From Crocinitomicaceae bacterium (GTDB taxonomy: Bacteria; Bacteroidota; Bacteroidia; Flavobacteriales_D; Crocinitomicaceae), in the NCBI GenBank assembly GCA_017983465.1, contig JAGOBK010000003.1, positions 62,001-126,000 on the forward strand: a stretch of 64,000 nucleotides of DNA, given 5' to 3'. The notes under the pieces are model-generated. The model had not been told where the DNA came from, did not search any database, and saw nothing but the letters and a program-made list of their open reading frames with translations. The translations under genes and the position numbers were made by a program. Of the stretch, positions 45,444-54,256 are shown piece after piece; positions within the stretch are counted from its first letter, which is position 1, and each line of letters opens with the position of its first letter.

Positions 45444-46610
45444 TTACGCTTTTACATTAGCATATTTCTGGACATCCTTCGCATCAATTTCTTGATCACA
45501 AAGAATGACTAATCGTTCAATAATATTTCTTAATTCACGGATATTTCCAGTCCAATCAAGAGATTTAAGCGCATTTAACGCTTCCTTATTTAAGGACTTA
45601 CAAGGTATACCATGATCTTGACAAACCAGTTGTAAAAAATGATTCGCCAATAACGGAATATCCGCTCTTCGGTCATTGAGTGAAGGAACATGAATTAATA
45701 TCACCGCTAAACGATGAAATAAATCCTCACGAAATCTACCCTCTGCTATTTCTTTTCGCAAGTCTTTGTTGGTTGCCGCTACGATTCGACAATCAACTTT
45801 AACATCTTTTTCTCCACCAACGCGCTGAATGACATTTTCTTGAAGAGCTCTCAGAACTTTTGCTTGAGCACTGAGCGACATATCTCCAATTTCATCCAAG
45901 AACAAAGTCCCGCCAGATGCCAATTCGAATTTTCCTTTTTTATCTTTAATAGCTGAGGTGAATGCGCCTTTTTCATGTCCAAAAAGCTCACTTTCGATCA
46001 ATTCCGATGGGATTGCAGCACAGTTAACTTCGATATATGGCATTTTGGAGCGATTGGATAATTCATGTAGTGATCGCGCCACCAATTCCTTACCGGTTCC
46101 ATTGCCACCTGTAACGAGTACACGCGCATCAGAAGGTGCTACTTTTTCAATCATGGCTTTGATGTCCAAAATCTCCGGAGTTTCACCGATAATCGCACTT
46201 CCCTTTATTTTTTTAACGGTTGTCTTTAGAATTTTAGTTTCTTGAACCAATAGATTTCGGTCCTTAACATTTCTCAAAATCACTAATATGCGATTTAAAT
46301 CCAATGGTTTTTCAATGAAATCAAAGGCGCCAATTTTGATCGCCTGAACGGCTGTCTCCAAGGTTCCATGACCACTAATCATGACAATCGGGACCTCATT
46401 CCCTTCACCTTGAACTTGTTCCAATAATTCCATTCCATCTACTAAAGGCATTTTGATGTCACAGAAAATGACATCCAAGGAATTCGAACGAATCATTTCT
46501 AATCCTTCCTTGCCATTTTCAGCTTCCAAAACTTGGCAATTTTCGTACTCCAAAATTTCTTTCAATGCCCTGCGTATCGCACGTTCATCGTCAATAATGA
46601 GAACTTTCAT
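45444..46610 (-). CDS. Sigma-54-dependent response regulator without a DNA-binding domain
   Basis: A 388-residue NtrC-like regulator: receiver domain with phospho-Asp51 (VIFCDIKMP), then a AAA+ domain with Walker A GGNGTGKE (168-175), the sigma-54 contact loop GAFTSA at 215-220 (consensus GAFTGA), and a sensor region VAATNKDLRKEI. It ends right after the AAA+ lid (IRELRNIIERL), with no Fis-type HTH, unlike typical ~450-residue relatives. This short form is known in Bacteroidota. Its kinase is not in the window. It stops before yfhO and begins 3 bases after pcm. Confidence 0.92.
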   Translation of the reverse strand: MKVLIIDDERAIRRALKEILEYENCQVLEAENGKEGLEMIRSNSLDVIFCDIKMPLVDGMELLEQVQGEGNEVPIVMISGHGTLETAVQAIKIGAFDFIEKPLDLNRILVILRNVKDRNLLVQETKILKTTVKKIKGSAIIGETPEILDIKAMIEKVAPSDARVLVTGGNGTGKELVARSLHELSNRSKMPYIEVNCAAIPSELIESELFGHEKGAFTSAIKDKKGKFELASGGTLFLDEIGDMSLSAQAKVLRALQENVIQRVGGEKDVKVDCRIVAATNKDLRKEIAEGRFREDLFHRLAVILIHVPSLNDRRADIPLLANHFLQLVCQDHGIPCKSLNKEALNALKSLDWTGNIRELRNIIERLVILCDQEIDAKDVQKYANVKA

Positions 46611-46613
46611 AGT

Positions 46614-47273
46614 TTATTTTTTATTGTTCACCGTTCGCTCCAACATTGGGACAAACTTAAACGTACCAAATTCTTCTTTTGTAAACGACGTTTCGCTTTG
46701 CTTGATGATTTTAAGCATTTTCTGTTCCTTTCCCTCGCCAACAGGAATAACCATGATTCCATTCACTTTCAATTGCTTTAATAATTCTTGTGGGATTTCA
46801 GGCGCTCCACAAGTAACTAGTATTTTATCAAAAGGCGCATTGAGTGGACTCCCTTTGTAACCATCACCGAAAAACAGTTTTGGTGAATAATTGAGGTGGT
46901 GAATAACATGTTTCGAGGAAAGTAATTCACTTTGTCGTTCAATTGAATACACTTTTGCACCCATCTCACATAAAATGGACGTTTGGAATCCGGAACCAGT
47001 TCCAATTTCTAGAACTTTATCTCCTTTTTGGATATCCAATAATTCTGTTTGGAAGGCAACTGTATATGGATGAGAAATTGTTTGTCCTGCACCAATTTGG
47101 AAAGCCATATTCGAATATGCCTGGTCTTCAAAAGCAGTATCTAGAAAATAGTGACGAGGAACAGCATCGAAAGCATCTAAAATTCGCTGATCCTTTACTC
47201 CCATGCTCGCTAGTTCAAGAATTAGTTGCTTGCGCTTCCCTTTGTGTTTGAATGTATCTTTTAAGTGTTGCAT
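46614..47273 (-). CDS. pcm: Protein-L-isoaspartate O-methyltransferase
   Basis: A 219-residue repair enzyme that methylates isoaspartyl residues in damaged proteins. Features: AVPRHYFLD, GAGQTISHPYTVA (substrate loop), and the SAM motif VLEIGTGSGFQTSIL, all typical of PCMT. ATG 47273 gives the normal length and an 8-base gap from xth; a TTG at 47306 would overlap xth by 25 bases. It is followed 3 bases later by the sigma-54 regulator, so these genes share a transcript. Confidence 0.95.
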   Translation of the reverse strand: MQHLKDTFKHKGKRKQLILELASMGVKDQRILDAFDAVPRHYFLDTAFEDQAYSNMAFQIGAGQTISHPYTVAFQTELLDIQKGDKVLEIGTGSGFQTSILCEMGAKVYSIERQSELLSSKHVIHHLNYSPKLFFGDGYKGSPLNAPFDKILVTCGAPEIPQELLKQLKVNGIMVIPVGEGKEQKMLKIIKQSETSFTKEEFGTFKFVPMLERTVNNKK

Positions 47274-47281
47274 TCTTGAAT

Positions 47282-48040
47282 TTATAGTTGAATTCCCACT
47301 GGACAATGGTCAGAGCCAAAAACATCCGTCAAAATGAAGGACTCTTTTACTTGTGGTAAAAAGGATTGCGAAACGAGGAAGTAATCAATCCGCCAGCCAA
47401 CATTTTTTTCACGCGCTCCCGCTCTGTAACTCCACCAAGAATAGGTAACTAAGTCTGGATTCAAGGAACGAAATGTGTCAATCAATCCATTTTGGACAAA
47501 TTGATTCATCCCATCAATTTCTTCTTGCATGTATCCCGCTGCTTTGTTGAAGTTTTCTTTTGGACGAGCCAAGTCAATTGCTTGATGAGCAACGTTAAAG
47601 TCGCCACATACAACAACTGGTTTTATCGCTTCTAATTTTTTCAAGTAAGTTAGGAAATCGGCATCCCAAGATTGTCGGTATCCTAATCGCAATAATTCAC
47701 TTCCGGAATTCGGAACATAAACGGAAACAACAAAATATGTAGAGTACTCAGCACAAACGACACGACCTTCCGTATCATGTTCAGCAATCCCGATTCCATA
47801 AGTAACATTCAAGGGCTGAACTTTGCTTAAAATTGCTGTACCTGAATAACCTTTTCTTTCTGCAGAATTCGCGAAAACATGATATCCTTCTAACGAGGCG
47901 CACGCATCTTGTACTTGTTCAGGTGTAGCTTTTGTTTCTTGCAAACAAATGACATCTGCATCTACTCGTTGCATGTCTTGAATGAATGTTTTTCCGACTA
48001 TTGCTCGGATTCCATTAACATTAAAGGAAATAATTTTCAT
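47282..48040 (-). CDS. xth: Exodeoxyribonuclease III (AP endonuclease)
   Basis: A 252-residue exonuclease/endonuclease/phosphatase-fold enzyme for base excision repair. It has the start KIISFNVNGIRA (metal site Asn), CLQETKATPEQV (Glu), GDFNVAHQAIDLARP (catalytic Asp and Asn), and ends with GSDHCPVGIQL (catalytic Asp-His). ATG 48040 matches the family N-terminus; another ATG at 48052 would add four residues. The -7 box TAAATTTG at 48086-48079 is the probable promoter. It leads pcm and the sigma-54 regulator. Confidence 0.94.
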   Translation of the reverse strand: MKIISFNVNGIRAIVGKTFIQDMQRVDADVICLQETKATPEQVQDACASLEGYHVFANSAERKGYSGTAILSKVQPLNVTYGIGIAEHDTEGRVVCAEYSTYFVVSVYVPNSGSELLRLGYRQSWDADFLTYLKKLEAIKPVVVCGDFNVAHQAIDLARPKENFNKAAGYMQEEIDGMNQFVQNGLIDTFRSLNPDLVTYSWWSYRAGAREKNVGWRIDYFLVSQSFLPQVKESFILTDVFGSDHCPVGIQL

Positions 48041-48078
48041 GGGTCTTCTCATTAAATATAGATCGCAAAGCGAAGTTT

Positions 48079-48086
48079 CAAATTTA
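48079..48086 (-). promoter_or_regulatory. -7 element of xth
   Basis: TAAATTTG on the minus strand, an exact match to TAnnTTTG, 38 bases before ATG 48040 and 26 bases before ATG 48052. It falls in the short gap between the preceding barrel gene and xth. Confidence 0.45.
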
Positions 48087-48087
48087 A

Positions 48088-49083
48088 TCAGAATTTAAGC
48101 TGGAAAAACAGAAACTGATAAGGTTCGAACGCTTTTTTTTCAGAATGGAAACAGCGAAATTCTGTTCCAATGTTCATCACATCATTTATAGCATATAAAA
48201 CTCCCAAACTTTCTGAGGCAAGTTGTTTTCGTGCTATTTGAATATTACTAGGATCCATAAAATATTCTACTCGACCATACAACCTTATTCTATCTGATAA
48301 TGAATAAGCGAATTGACCATTTAACTGCCCCCAATTTCGGGAGAAATTGATGCCTTGCGTACCGACAAAGAAACAACTTTGAAACATCCATTTACGGTAA
48401 GCATATTGAACGTTCCATTCACTGAAAATGCGCGTTTGAGGCTCCTTTGCTTGAATGGTTGTTTCACGTCCCAAGTACGTTGACCAGTTAAATTTCCATC
48501 GATCGCGTTTAAACTCTAACAAGGATCCAAAAGATGGTGTAAAGTTCGCATAATCCATCTTTTGCCAGCCATTCATAGCGAAAAGGGACAAACTCCACTT
48601 CGAATTGATGGTCCGATTGTATTTCAATCCACTGATGTAATACGGAACATATTCTGGCGCCAAACTTCTTGAATAACTGATTTGATCAATGCTTTTTGGG
48701 GTTTCCTGTGTGTAAGGAGAACTAAAGACACCAGCCGCAAGACTTGATTTATTGAATTTACGTTGAACATATACTTCATAAATCCACCGTTTGTATTTCT
48801 TTTCAGCAGCATAATTTTGACTCATGTATGTTCCTAACGCAGGAGAAAGTGCATATTTCCATTTGGAATTCTCCCAGGTAAACTCCATAAGATTCAAGTT
48901 GATTTGGAAAGAATTCAAATTCGAAGACGAAACCAAGTATGGAATCTTGCCTATGGAATTAGATTTACCCACAACGGAATAGCCATCAATTAATCCATGA
49001 AGCTGGAATCGCAAAGAATCTTCAGTAGACGCAAATCCAAACGTAGACACAAAGAATAGAAAAATGAAGGCAGATTGTCGCAT
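48088..49083 (-). CDS. Outer-membrane beta-barrel protein (porin/BBP2-like)
   Basis: A 331-residue protein with signal peptide (1-18, ending FGFAS) and alternating hydrophobic/aromatic strands throughout, ending in an aromatic F (FFQLKF), as in outer-membrane barrels. Strand pairs such as YYISGLKYNRTINSKWSLSLFAMNGW resemble BBP2-type porins. Transport substrate is unknown. It lies one base after the GIN-domain lipoprotein gene and 4 bases beyond this starts the PagL-like gene overlap, so three envelope genes form an operon whose product is probably surface-exposed. Confidence 0.75.
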   Translation of the reverse strand: MRQSAFIFLFFVSTFGFASTEDSLRFQLHGLIDGYSVVGKSNSIGKIPYLVSSSNLNSFQINLNLMEFTWENSKWKYALSPALGTYMSQNYAAEKKYKRWIYEVYVQRKFNKSSLAAGVFSSPYTQETPKSIDQISYSRSLAPEYVPYYISGLKYNRTINSKWSLSLFAMNGWQKMDYANFTPSFGSLLEFKRDRWKFNWSTYLGRETTIQAKEPQTRIFSEWNVQYAYRKWMFQSCFFVGTQGINFSRNWGQLNGQFAYSLSDRIRLYGRVEYFMDPSNIQIARKQLASESLGVLYAINDVMNIGTEFRCFHSEKKAFEPYQFLFFQLKF

Positions 49084-49084
49084 G

Positions 49085-49828
49085 TTATTTTTGAATTAGA
49101 TCACCGCTTGAATAGCGTATTTTTTCGATGACCGATGGTTGACCATAATACCAAATATCTCCCGTACTCGAAAGTTCTGCTTTTAACTTTACTTGGTTTG
49201 CTGATAAATAAGAAATACCATTCGATGCGTACATAAGCGATATAGAATCCGTTACCTGCATTTGACGGGCATCGAAACGACCATATCCATCAATGTCCAA
49301 TCGAAGAAAACCACACGTTCCGCCCAATGAAATATTGGAGAATCCATGTGGATTAACCACATTGATTGAATTTGCAAGGACCGTTAAATCCAAGTCTCCG
49401 GCTCCATCATTCATCAAAACATCCAAGTGATTCGTTTGAATCGTGTCTTTACTCGTCAACAGTTCAGAACCCCAATAAATTAACTTCGATAAGGCTGAAA
49501 AGTGAATTTTCAATGTAAGCTCATCATTTTTATATCGCAAGAACGGACATTTATTTCGGTTCCAAATTTCCAGTTTCCCATCGACCACTTTCCAATCAAT
49601 GAAATTCACCAAATTCTCTCCAGCGATTACTTCCATGTAAGAAACAGAGTCCTGAATCAACTCAATTTTCAATCGTTGGTGAATTTCCATCTGTTGAAAA
49701 TCCGGTAAAACGATGATTTTACTGATCGAGCTCCCCGCCCCTTTCCAACAGGAACGATTCTCGGGCTTTTTACACGATGTCACTTGTAAAAACAACAACA
49801 GTAGGAGTGCGACTTTTAACACCTTCAT
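49085..49828 (-). CDS. DUF2807 head-GIN domain lipoprotein
   Basis: A 247-residue lipoprotein; the lipobox LQVTSC puts the lipidated Cys at about residue 19. The rest is a repetitive right-handed beta structure of the DUF2807/head-GIN type (KIIVLPDFQQMEIHQRLKIELIQD, then VIAGENLVNFIDWKVVDGKLEI and repeated NGISYLSANQVKLKAELSSTGD-like strands). The role is unknown; such proteins are abundant on Bacteroidota surfaces. It overlaps the PagL-like gene by 4 bases and is one base from the barrel gene. Confidence 0.87.
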   Translation of the reverse strand: MKVLKVALLLLLFLQVTSCKKPENRSCWKGAGSSISKIIVLPDFQQMEIHQRLKIELIQDSVSYMEVIAGENLVNFIDWKVVDGKLEIWNRNKCPFLRYKNDELTLKIHFSALSKLIYWGSELLTSKDTIQTNHLDVLMNDGAGDLDLTVLANSINVVNPHGFSNISLGGTCGFLRLDIDGYGRFDARQMQVTDSISLMYASNGISYLSANQVKLKAELSSTGDIWYYGQPSVIEKIRYSSGDLIQK

Positions 49829-50901
49829 TTCGCTCGTTTTTTAAAGTGATATGTAAGTCCAAATTCTAAATAATCTGCTTTCGCGTAATGCGTTTTAAGT
49901 CCAAAGAACGCACTGATGGACTTTGACACATAATAACGACACCCCAAACGAATGTAAAGTGGTCCTTCCGCTCGATAACGATCACGCACATAAACGCCAA
50001 GTCCATACACGAAATTGAAACGGTTCAACGGAAGCAAATATGCCGCAGAGATCCCTACCTGAAGGATATCCATCTGAGATTTTGCCACCATTGGCTCATA
50101 ATTGAGCAAGGCTTGTTTGGAAATAATGTCAAGATTCAACTCAAATCCAGATTTCGGACTGAAATAATTTCGAATAGATAGGGATCCAGCATAGACTGGG
50201 TATTTTTTTCCACCGATGGGCATAGTTTCCTTGCAAGAAAGCATTCCACTCACACTCGGCTGCCAATGTTTATAATCTAAGAACATTTCCTTGGATTTAA
50301 CCTTTATTATTTTTTCTGGAAGAAAGTATTGATATCCAATGGAAACAAAGGGTAAATTGATTCCAAGATTCGGTACTTTGAACGCACCATTGCTAAAATG
50401 CGTCATGTCCATCGCTAACGTAATTGCGGATTGTTCAAAAGCAAATGTCTGCTTCAAGGCAAAACACATCATCGCATTCACATGAGAACCTATTGCGACA
50501 TTTTTTGGATTTAAAACTGGATCGTATGGACGATTGGTGTAACCCAGTCCTGTACCAAATTTCCAGTCCATGCGGTAGTTCTTGTATTTAACCAAGGGCA
50601 TTTCAGCGAATCCATACAAACCAACAAAGCGACCAAGAATTTCATTGTTTCCAACGGAACCAACAAACAAGGTGCCTCCAACTACTGGTTCCCGATAGTA
50701 CGAATGCCAAATTTGTTCTCCATTAAGTTTCTTCAGGTATGATATTTCTGTTGCGAAAGCCACATGTTGAGCTAAATGTGCCATTCCCGCATGATGAGCT
50801 GCCAAGAATCCAACTTTCTCTCGGATTTCAAATCCCGATTGAGCAAAGTTGAAGTTGCTGAAAACAATGTAAATGTAAAAAAGTAGGCCGCTTTTTTTCA
50901 T
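49825..50901 (-). CDS. PagL-like acyloxyacyl hydrolase (lipid A deacylase family)
   Basis: A 358-residue outer-membrane protein with signal peptide (1-20, NFAQ). The catalytic-type motif THFSNGAFKVPNLGIN, near residue 166, matches the lipid A 3-O-deacylase (PagL) His and Ser residues; the flanking strands are barrel-like. The protein is about twice PagL's length, with a long barrel-like extension on either side. It could deacylate lipid A, but a structural role is not excluded. The -7 box TAATTTTG ends 4 bases before the ATG. It leads the GIN lipoprotein and barrel genes. Confidence 0.82.
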   Translation of the reverse strand: MKKSGLLFYIYIVFSNFNFAQSGFEIREKVGFLAAHHAGMAHLAQHVAFATEISYLKKLNGEQIWHSYYREPVVGGTLFVGSVGNNEILGRFVGLYGFAEMPLVKYKNYRMDWKFGTGLGYTNRPYDPVLNPKNVAIGSHVNAMMCFALKQTFAFEQSAITLAMDMTHFSNGAFKVPNLGINLPFVSIGYQYFLPEKIIKVKSKEMFLDYKHWQPSVSGMLSCKETMPIGGKKYPVYAGSLSIRNYFSPKSGFELNLDIISKQALLNYEPMVAKSQMDILQVGISAAYLLPLNRFNFVYGLGVYVRDRYRAEGPLYIRLGCRYYVSKSISAFFGLKTHYAKADYLEFGLTYHFKKRAK

Positions 50902-50905
50902 AATC

Positions 50906-50948
50906 CAAAATTAATGAAATAATGGATGGCAGAATAACTTTAACTTTG
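50906..50948. promoter_or_regulatory. Back-to-back promoters of the PagL-like gene and mazG
   Basis: Minus strand TAATTTTG at 50913-50906 and plus strand TAACTTTG at 50941-50948; each matches TAnnTTTG exactly and ends 4 bases before its ATG. The -33 regions would overlap in the space between them; neither has a clear TTG. Confidence 0.6.
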
Positions 50949-50952
50949 CTTT

Positions 50953-51726
50953 ATGGATTCTAGACTAGTAGCGTTTGAACGCTTATTGAACATCATGGAT
51001 GACTTAAGGGAAAAATGTCCTTGGGATCAGAAACAAACCTTCGAAACATTAAGAAATTTAACCATCGAAGAAACCTATGAATTGACCGATGCTATCACGA
51101 AAAATGACATGCAAGAAATCAAAGGTGAAATCGGGGATTTATTCTTACACCTTGTTTTCTATTGTAAATTGGGCAATGAACAAGGTCAATTTGATGTGAC
51201 GAGTGTCTTGAATGCCATTTGCGAAAAGTTGATTTATCGTCATCCACACATATACGGGGATGTAACAGTTTCTGGCGAGGAAGAAGTTAAAGCAAATTGG
51301 GAGAAATTAAAACTCAAAGAAGGAAAGAAATCGGTACTAGAAGGAGTTCCATCTTCTCTTCCTGCTTTGGTAAAAGCTACTCGTATTCAAGAAAAAGCAA
51401 AAGGCATCGGTTTCGAATGGGAACACCGCCAAGATGTTTGGAAAAAAGTCGAAGAAGAAATACAAGAACTTCAAGTGGAAGTGGAAGCAAACTCTGAACA
51501 CGTGGAAGAAGAATTTGGTGATGTGTTGTTTTCCTTGGTCAATTATGCTCGATTTATTGGGATTTCGCCTGAAAATGCTTTAGCACAAACCAATCAGAAA
51601 TTCATTAATCGTTTTCAATTAATGGAAGATCTGATCAAAGAAAAGGAAATCGACATCCGAAACATGACCTTGAATGAATTAGATGTTTTTTGGGATGAAG
51701 CAAAACTTAAATTAAAGAAATCATGA
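50953..51726 (+). CDS. mazG: Nucleoside triphosphate pyrophosphohydrolase MazG
   Basis: A 257-residue MazG with two tandem all-alpha MazG domains. The first holds CPWDQKQTFETLRNLTIEETYELTDAI and GEIGDLFLHLVFYCKL, giving the EExxE and ExxD metal sites; the second repeats EEEIQELQVEVEAN and EEFGDVLFSLVNYARF. It hydrolyses NTPs to NMP and pyrophosphate, a house-cleaning role. The ATG at 50953 comes 4 bases after a consensus -7 box. The stop overlaps the MscS gene start by 4 bases. Confidence 0.97.
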   Translation: MDSRLVAFERLLNIMDDLREKCPWDQKQTFETLRNLTIEETYELTDAITKNDMQEIKGEIGDLFLHLVFYCKLGNEQGQFDVTSVLNAICEKLIYRHPHIYGDVTVSGEEEVKANWEKLKLKEGKKSVLEGVPSSLPALVKATRIQEKAKGIGFEWEHRQDVWKKVEEEIQELQVEVEANSEHVEEEFGDVLFSLVNYARFIGISPENALAQTNQKFINRFQLMEDLIKEKEIDIRNMTLNELDVFWDEAKLKLKKS

Positions 51727-52211
51727 CTCAATTAGAATTTCAACTTTTAGAAACAGTCATCTTAGTTGCATTATCGCTGTTAATTAAACTTTTAGCGACA
51801 AAATCGGTCAATCGTTTTCTAGCTCATTTCGACTTCGACTTGAAACGAAAACGAATTACCGTGCGCATCATCAATTTGTTCTTGTGGATTTTCATTGCGA
51901 TCGTTCTAGCTGGAATTTGGAACATCAACAAAGAAGGATTAGTGGTTTTCATTACGTCGATTATTACCGTAATGGGTGTCGCATTTTTTGCTCAGTGGTC
52001 TATTTTATCCAATATCACAGCCAGTTTGATTTTGTTTTTCAATCACCCGATGAAAATCGGCGAGACGATACACATTTTAGATAAAGAATATGACATTGAA
52101 GGTGAATTGGTGGACATCAGTTTCTTTTTTATGTACATCAAAACAAAGGAAAATCACCTGGTAACAATTCCTACGTCCGTTGTTTTGGCTAAAACAATCG
52201 TGCGCAAATAG
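51723..52211 (+). CDS. Small MscS-domain membrane protein
   Basis: A 162-residue protein with two or three membrane helices followed by a short beta domain, resembling the MscS pore and beta domain (LILFFNHPMKIGETIHILDKEYDIEGELVDI, and a final LVTIPTSVVLAKTI). It is much shorter than MscS (286 residues), lacking the C-terminal alpha/beta cage; such minimal forms are known in Bacteroidota. It probably forms a small channel (inference). It overlaps mazG by 4 bases and ends one base from the convergent HigA-like gene. Confidence 0.85.
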   Translation: MTQLEFQLLETVILVALSLLIKLLATKSVNRFLAHFDFDLKRKRITVRIINLFLWIFIAIVLAGIWNINKEGLVVFITSIITVMGVAFFAQWSILSNITASLILFFNHPMKIGETIHILDKEYDIEGELVDISFFFMYIKTKENHLVTIPTSVVLAKTIVRK

Positions 52212-52514
52212 TTAAAGACGAATGGATAACTCAAGTTGTCCGCCTAAACCAAGCTCCACTATTTTCTTTAACGTTGAAAAACGCACCTCTTTCATGTCGT
52301 TTTCCAATTTTGAAATATAGGATTTTGTGGTACCCACTTTGGTGGCTAATTGTTCTTGAGTCATCCCTTTCTCTAATCTCGCACTTTGAATCATTGCTCC
52401 CAAACGAAATTCTTGATAACCTTTTTCTAAGACATCGCGTGCTTCTGAACCCTTGGGACCATAATGCTTGTCTTTGAACTGATCTAATGTCAGTAATTTA
52501 CTTGTTGTTTTCAT
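52212..52514 (-). CDS. HTH antitoxin (XRE family, HigA-like)
   Basis: A 100-residue DNA-binding protein. The XRE helix-turn-helix is at about residues 38-90 (GAMIQSARLEKGMTQEQLATKVGTTKSYISKLEND). It follows the RelE/HigB-type gene with a 17-base overlap, the toxin-first order of HigBA systems, so it is probably the antitoxin and also represses the operon. Typical HigA proteins of this subgroup are about 100 residues, matching this length. Confidence 0.9.
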   Translation of the reverse strand: MKTTSKLLTLDQFKDKHYGPKGSEARDVLEKGYQEFRLGAMIQSARLEKGMTQEQLATKVGTTKSYISKLENDMKEVRFSTLKKIVELGLGGQLELSIRL

Positions 52515-52848
52515 ACTCCTTTTTTAATTGAATGGCACGTTTGATTTCTCTTCGTGGAAGCTTTTGTGTTTTCTTTTGAAATGCATTGATTAATACAACC
52601 AATTGACCACCATCGAAAAAACAAAAAACCCGAAAAATATCACTACCGTTTTGGATGCGTATTTCATACAAACCATCTGTTCCGTGAATATGCTTTAGGT
52701 ATTGGGTTGGTATCACTGGTAACTCTTGCAGCAACTCGAGTGTCCAAATGATTTTCTCCTTTACCTTAGGCTTCTGTTGAACAAAAAAATCTTCAAAATA
52801 CGATTCAAAAAAGAGGATTTCTCTTAGCTTCTCTTCCACTTTCTCCAT
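52498..52848 (-). CDS. RelE/HigB-type toxin
   Basis: A 116-residue RelE-superfamily (HigB/Gp49-like) protein. The pattern KEKIIWTLELLQELPVIPTQYLKHIHGTDGLYEIRI followed by RVFCFFDGGQLVVLINAFQKKTQK is typical; members cut mRNA on the ribosome. ATG 52848 is used; a TTG at 52860 would fall upstream of the -7 box. The promoter is unusually complete: TTG at 52880-52878, a 20-base spacer and TATTTTTG at 52857-52850, ending one base before the ATG. It overlaps the antitoxin gene by 17 bases. Confidence 0.9.
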   Translation of the reverse strand: MEKVEEKLREILFFESYFEDFFVQQKPKVKEKIIWTLELLQELPVIPTQYLKHIHGTDGLYEIRIQNGSDIFRVFCFFDGGQLVVLINAFQKKTQKLPRREIKRAIQLKKEYENNK

Positions 52849-52849
52849 A

Positions 52850-52880
52850 CAAAAATACAATTAGTTTCACTTTAGTACAA
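52850..52880 (-). promoter_or_regulatory. Promoter of the HigBA-like operon
   Basis: Minus strand TTG (52880-52878), 20-base spacer, TATTTTTG (52857-52850), one base before the toxin ATG. This is a full match to the -33/-7 consensus. Confidence 0.6.
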
Positions 52881-52969
52881 CTTTAAAGGTATTTTTTTTA
52901 CATTCATTTTTTTTAGGAACAAAATGAATAACGCAGTAAAAGGAATTTATTGTGTGGAAAGACCCAAAC

Positions 52970-54232
52970 TTATGCCGGGAAACAGAGAAAATATTTTTCC
53001 ACTGGTTGGGCCAATGCAGAAATATTCAAATTATCAGAAGCTTTCGTTAAATCGATAATATCACCATTTTTCATTAACAGATTAATGTTCTGCTTATCTT
53101 GGTTATAGGCCTTATTCGTCAAGATATCTGAATAAACAAAATAGTCAACTTCGTCTGAAGTCAATTTATAGGTGTCTTGAACTCGTTTACGTTCTGCTGC
53201 AATTCGCTCATCACTAAATGGTTCCTTCGAAATGACGATTTTAAACAATTTTCGATTCACCAACGATTTCGCTAATTGAGCTAAGATCGGATCGGAATGT
53301 GTTTGCCATACTTTAATCGCAGACCAAATGTCGTAATCGTCCAATTGGGCAAAATTCTCCAACACTTCTTTACGTTGATGAAAGTCGTTTTCTGTGATGT
53401 CCTGTTTCATGAAAAATGACAAAGCTGGACTTGCAAAAACGTCCTCTCCACGTTTCGCTAGAAATTTGGCTCGACGTAATGCATGAATCAACATAAACTC
53501 AGCAGCAACAACAGTTTTGTGCAAGTATACTTGCCAATACATCAAACGACGAGCAACGATGAACTTTTCAATTGAATAGATTCCTTTTTCTTCCAATACT
53601 AATTGTCCATCACGAACGTTCAGCATTTCAATCAATCGATCTGTTCCGATAATTCCTTCGCTTACTCCAGAATAAAAACTATCTCGATTCAAATAATCAA
53701 GTCGGTCCATATCCAATTGACTAGAAACCAGCTGATGTAAAAACGGTTTGTCGTATTTATTTTGGAAGATCAATAAAGCCATGTCCAGCTGACCATCGAA
53801 TTCCTTAGATAATTCTTCAATAAAAAAGGAAGATATTTCTTCATGACTCACACCACAAACGATGTCGTATTCCAAGGCATGACTAAACGGACCATGTCCA
53901 ATATCGTGCAGTAAAATAGCTAGACACACCGCTCGCTCTTCTTCCACGGTTATTTCATGTCCTTTGCGACGTATCGTTGCCACCGCCTCACTCATCAAGT
54001 GCATCGCACCCAAAACGTGATGAAAACGCGTGTGATTTGCTCCCGGATAAACAAGGTGACTTAATCCCAACTGCATGATGCGACGAAGTCGTTGCATATG
54101 AGGATGTTCTAAAATATCGAAAATTATTTCGTCCGGAATTGTAATAAAACCATAGACTGGGTCGTTAATAATTTTCTTCTTGTTGTTTCGATGTTGATTC
54201 GGTTGCAATTGAGTACCTTTAATTAAATTCAT
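52970..54232 (-). CDS. HD-domain phosphohydrolase (dNTPase/SAMHD1-like)
   Basis: A 420-residue HD protein. Metal ligands occur in HTRFHHVLG (His at ~71), LLHDIGHGPFSH (His109, Asp110) and, further on, SSQLDMDRLDYLNRDS with the final Asp. This is the dGTPase/SAMHD1-like branch common in Bacteroidota; the nucleotide substrate is not certain. A TAGTTTTG box (54241-54234) lies one base before the ATG. It is divergent from porX, with 24 bases between the two start codons. Confidence 0.9.
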   Translation of the reverse strand: MNLIKGTQLQPNQHRNNKKKIINDPVYGFITIPDEIIFDILEHPHMQRLRRIMQLGLSHLVYPGANHTRFHHVLGAMHLMSEAVATIRRKGHEITVEEERAVCLAILLHDIGHGPFSHALEYDIVCGVSHEEISSFFIEELSKEFDGQLDMALLIFQNKYDKPFLHQLVSSQLDMDRLDYLNRDSFYSGVSEGIIGTDRLIEMLNVRDGQLVLEEKGIYSIEKFIVARRLMYWQVYLHKTVVAAEFMLIHALRRAKFLAKRGEDVFASPALSFFMKQDITENDFHQRKEVLENFAQLDDYDIWSAIKVWQTHSDPILAQLAKSLVNRKLFKIVISKEPFSDERIAAERKRVQDTYKLTSDEVDYFVYSDILTNKAYNQDKQNINLLMKNGDIIDLTKASDNLNISALAQPVEKYFLCFPA

Positions 54233-54256
54233 TCAAAACTATTAAAAATAAGGCAT

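Noticed and set aside
45444..46610. Sigma-54 regulator as a truncated gene
   Set aside because: The end is clean and this short form is known in Bacteroidota; no HTH-coding remnant lies downstream before yfhO.
52924..53055. 43-codon plus-strand frame near the end of the HD hydrolase gene
   Set aside because: Mostly antisense to the HD gene, with no recognisable motif.
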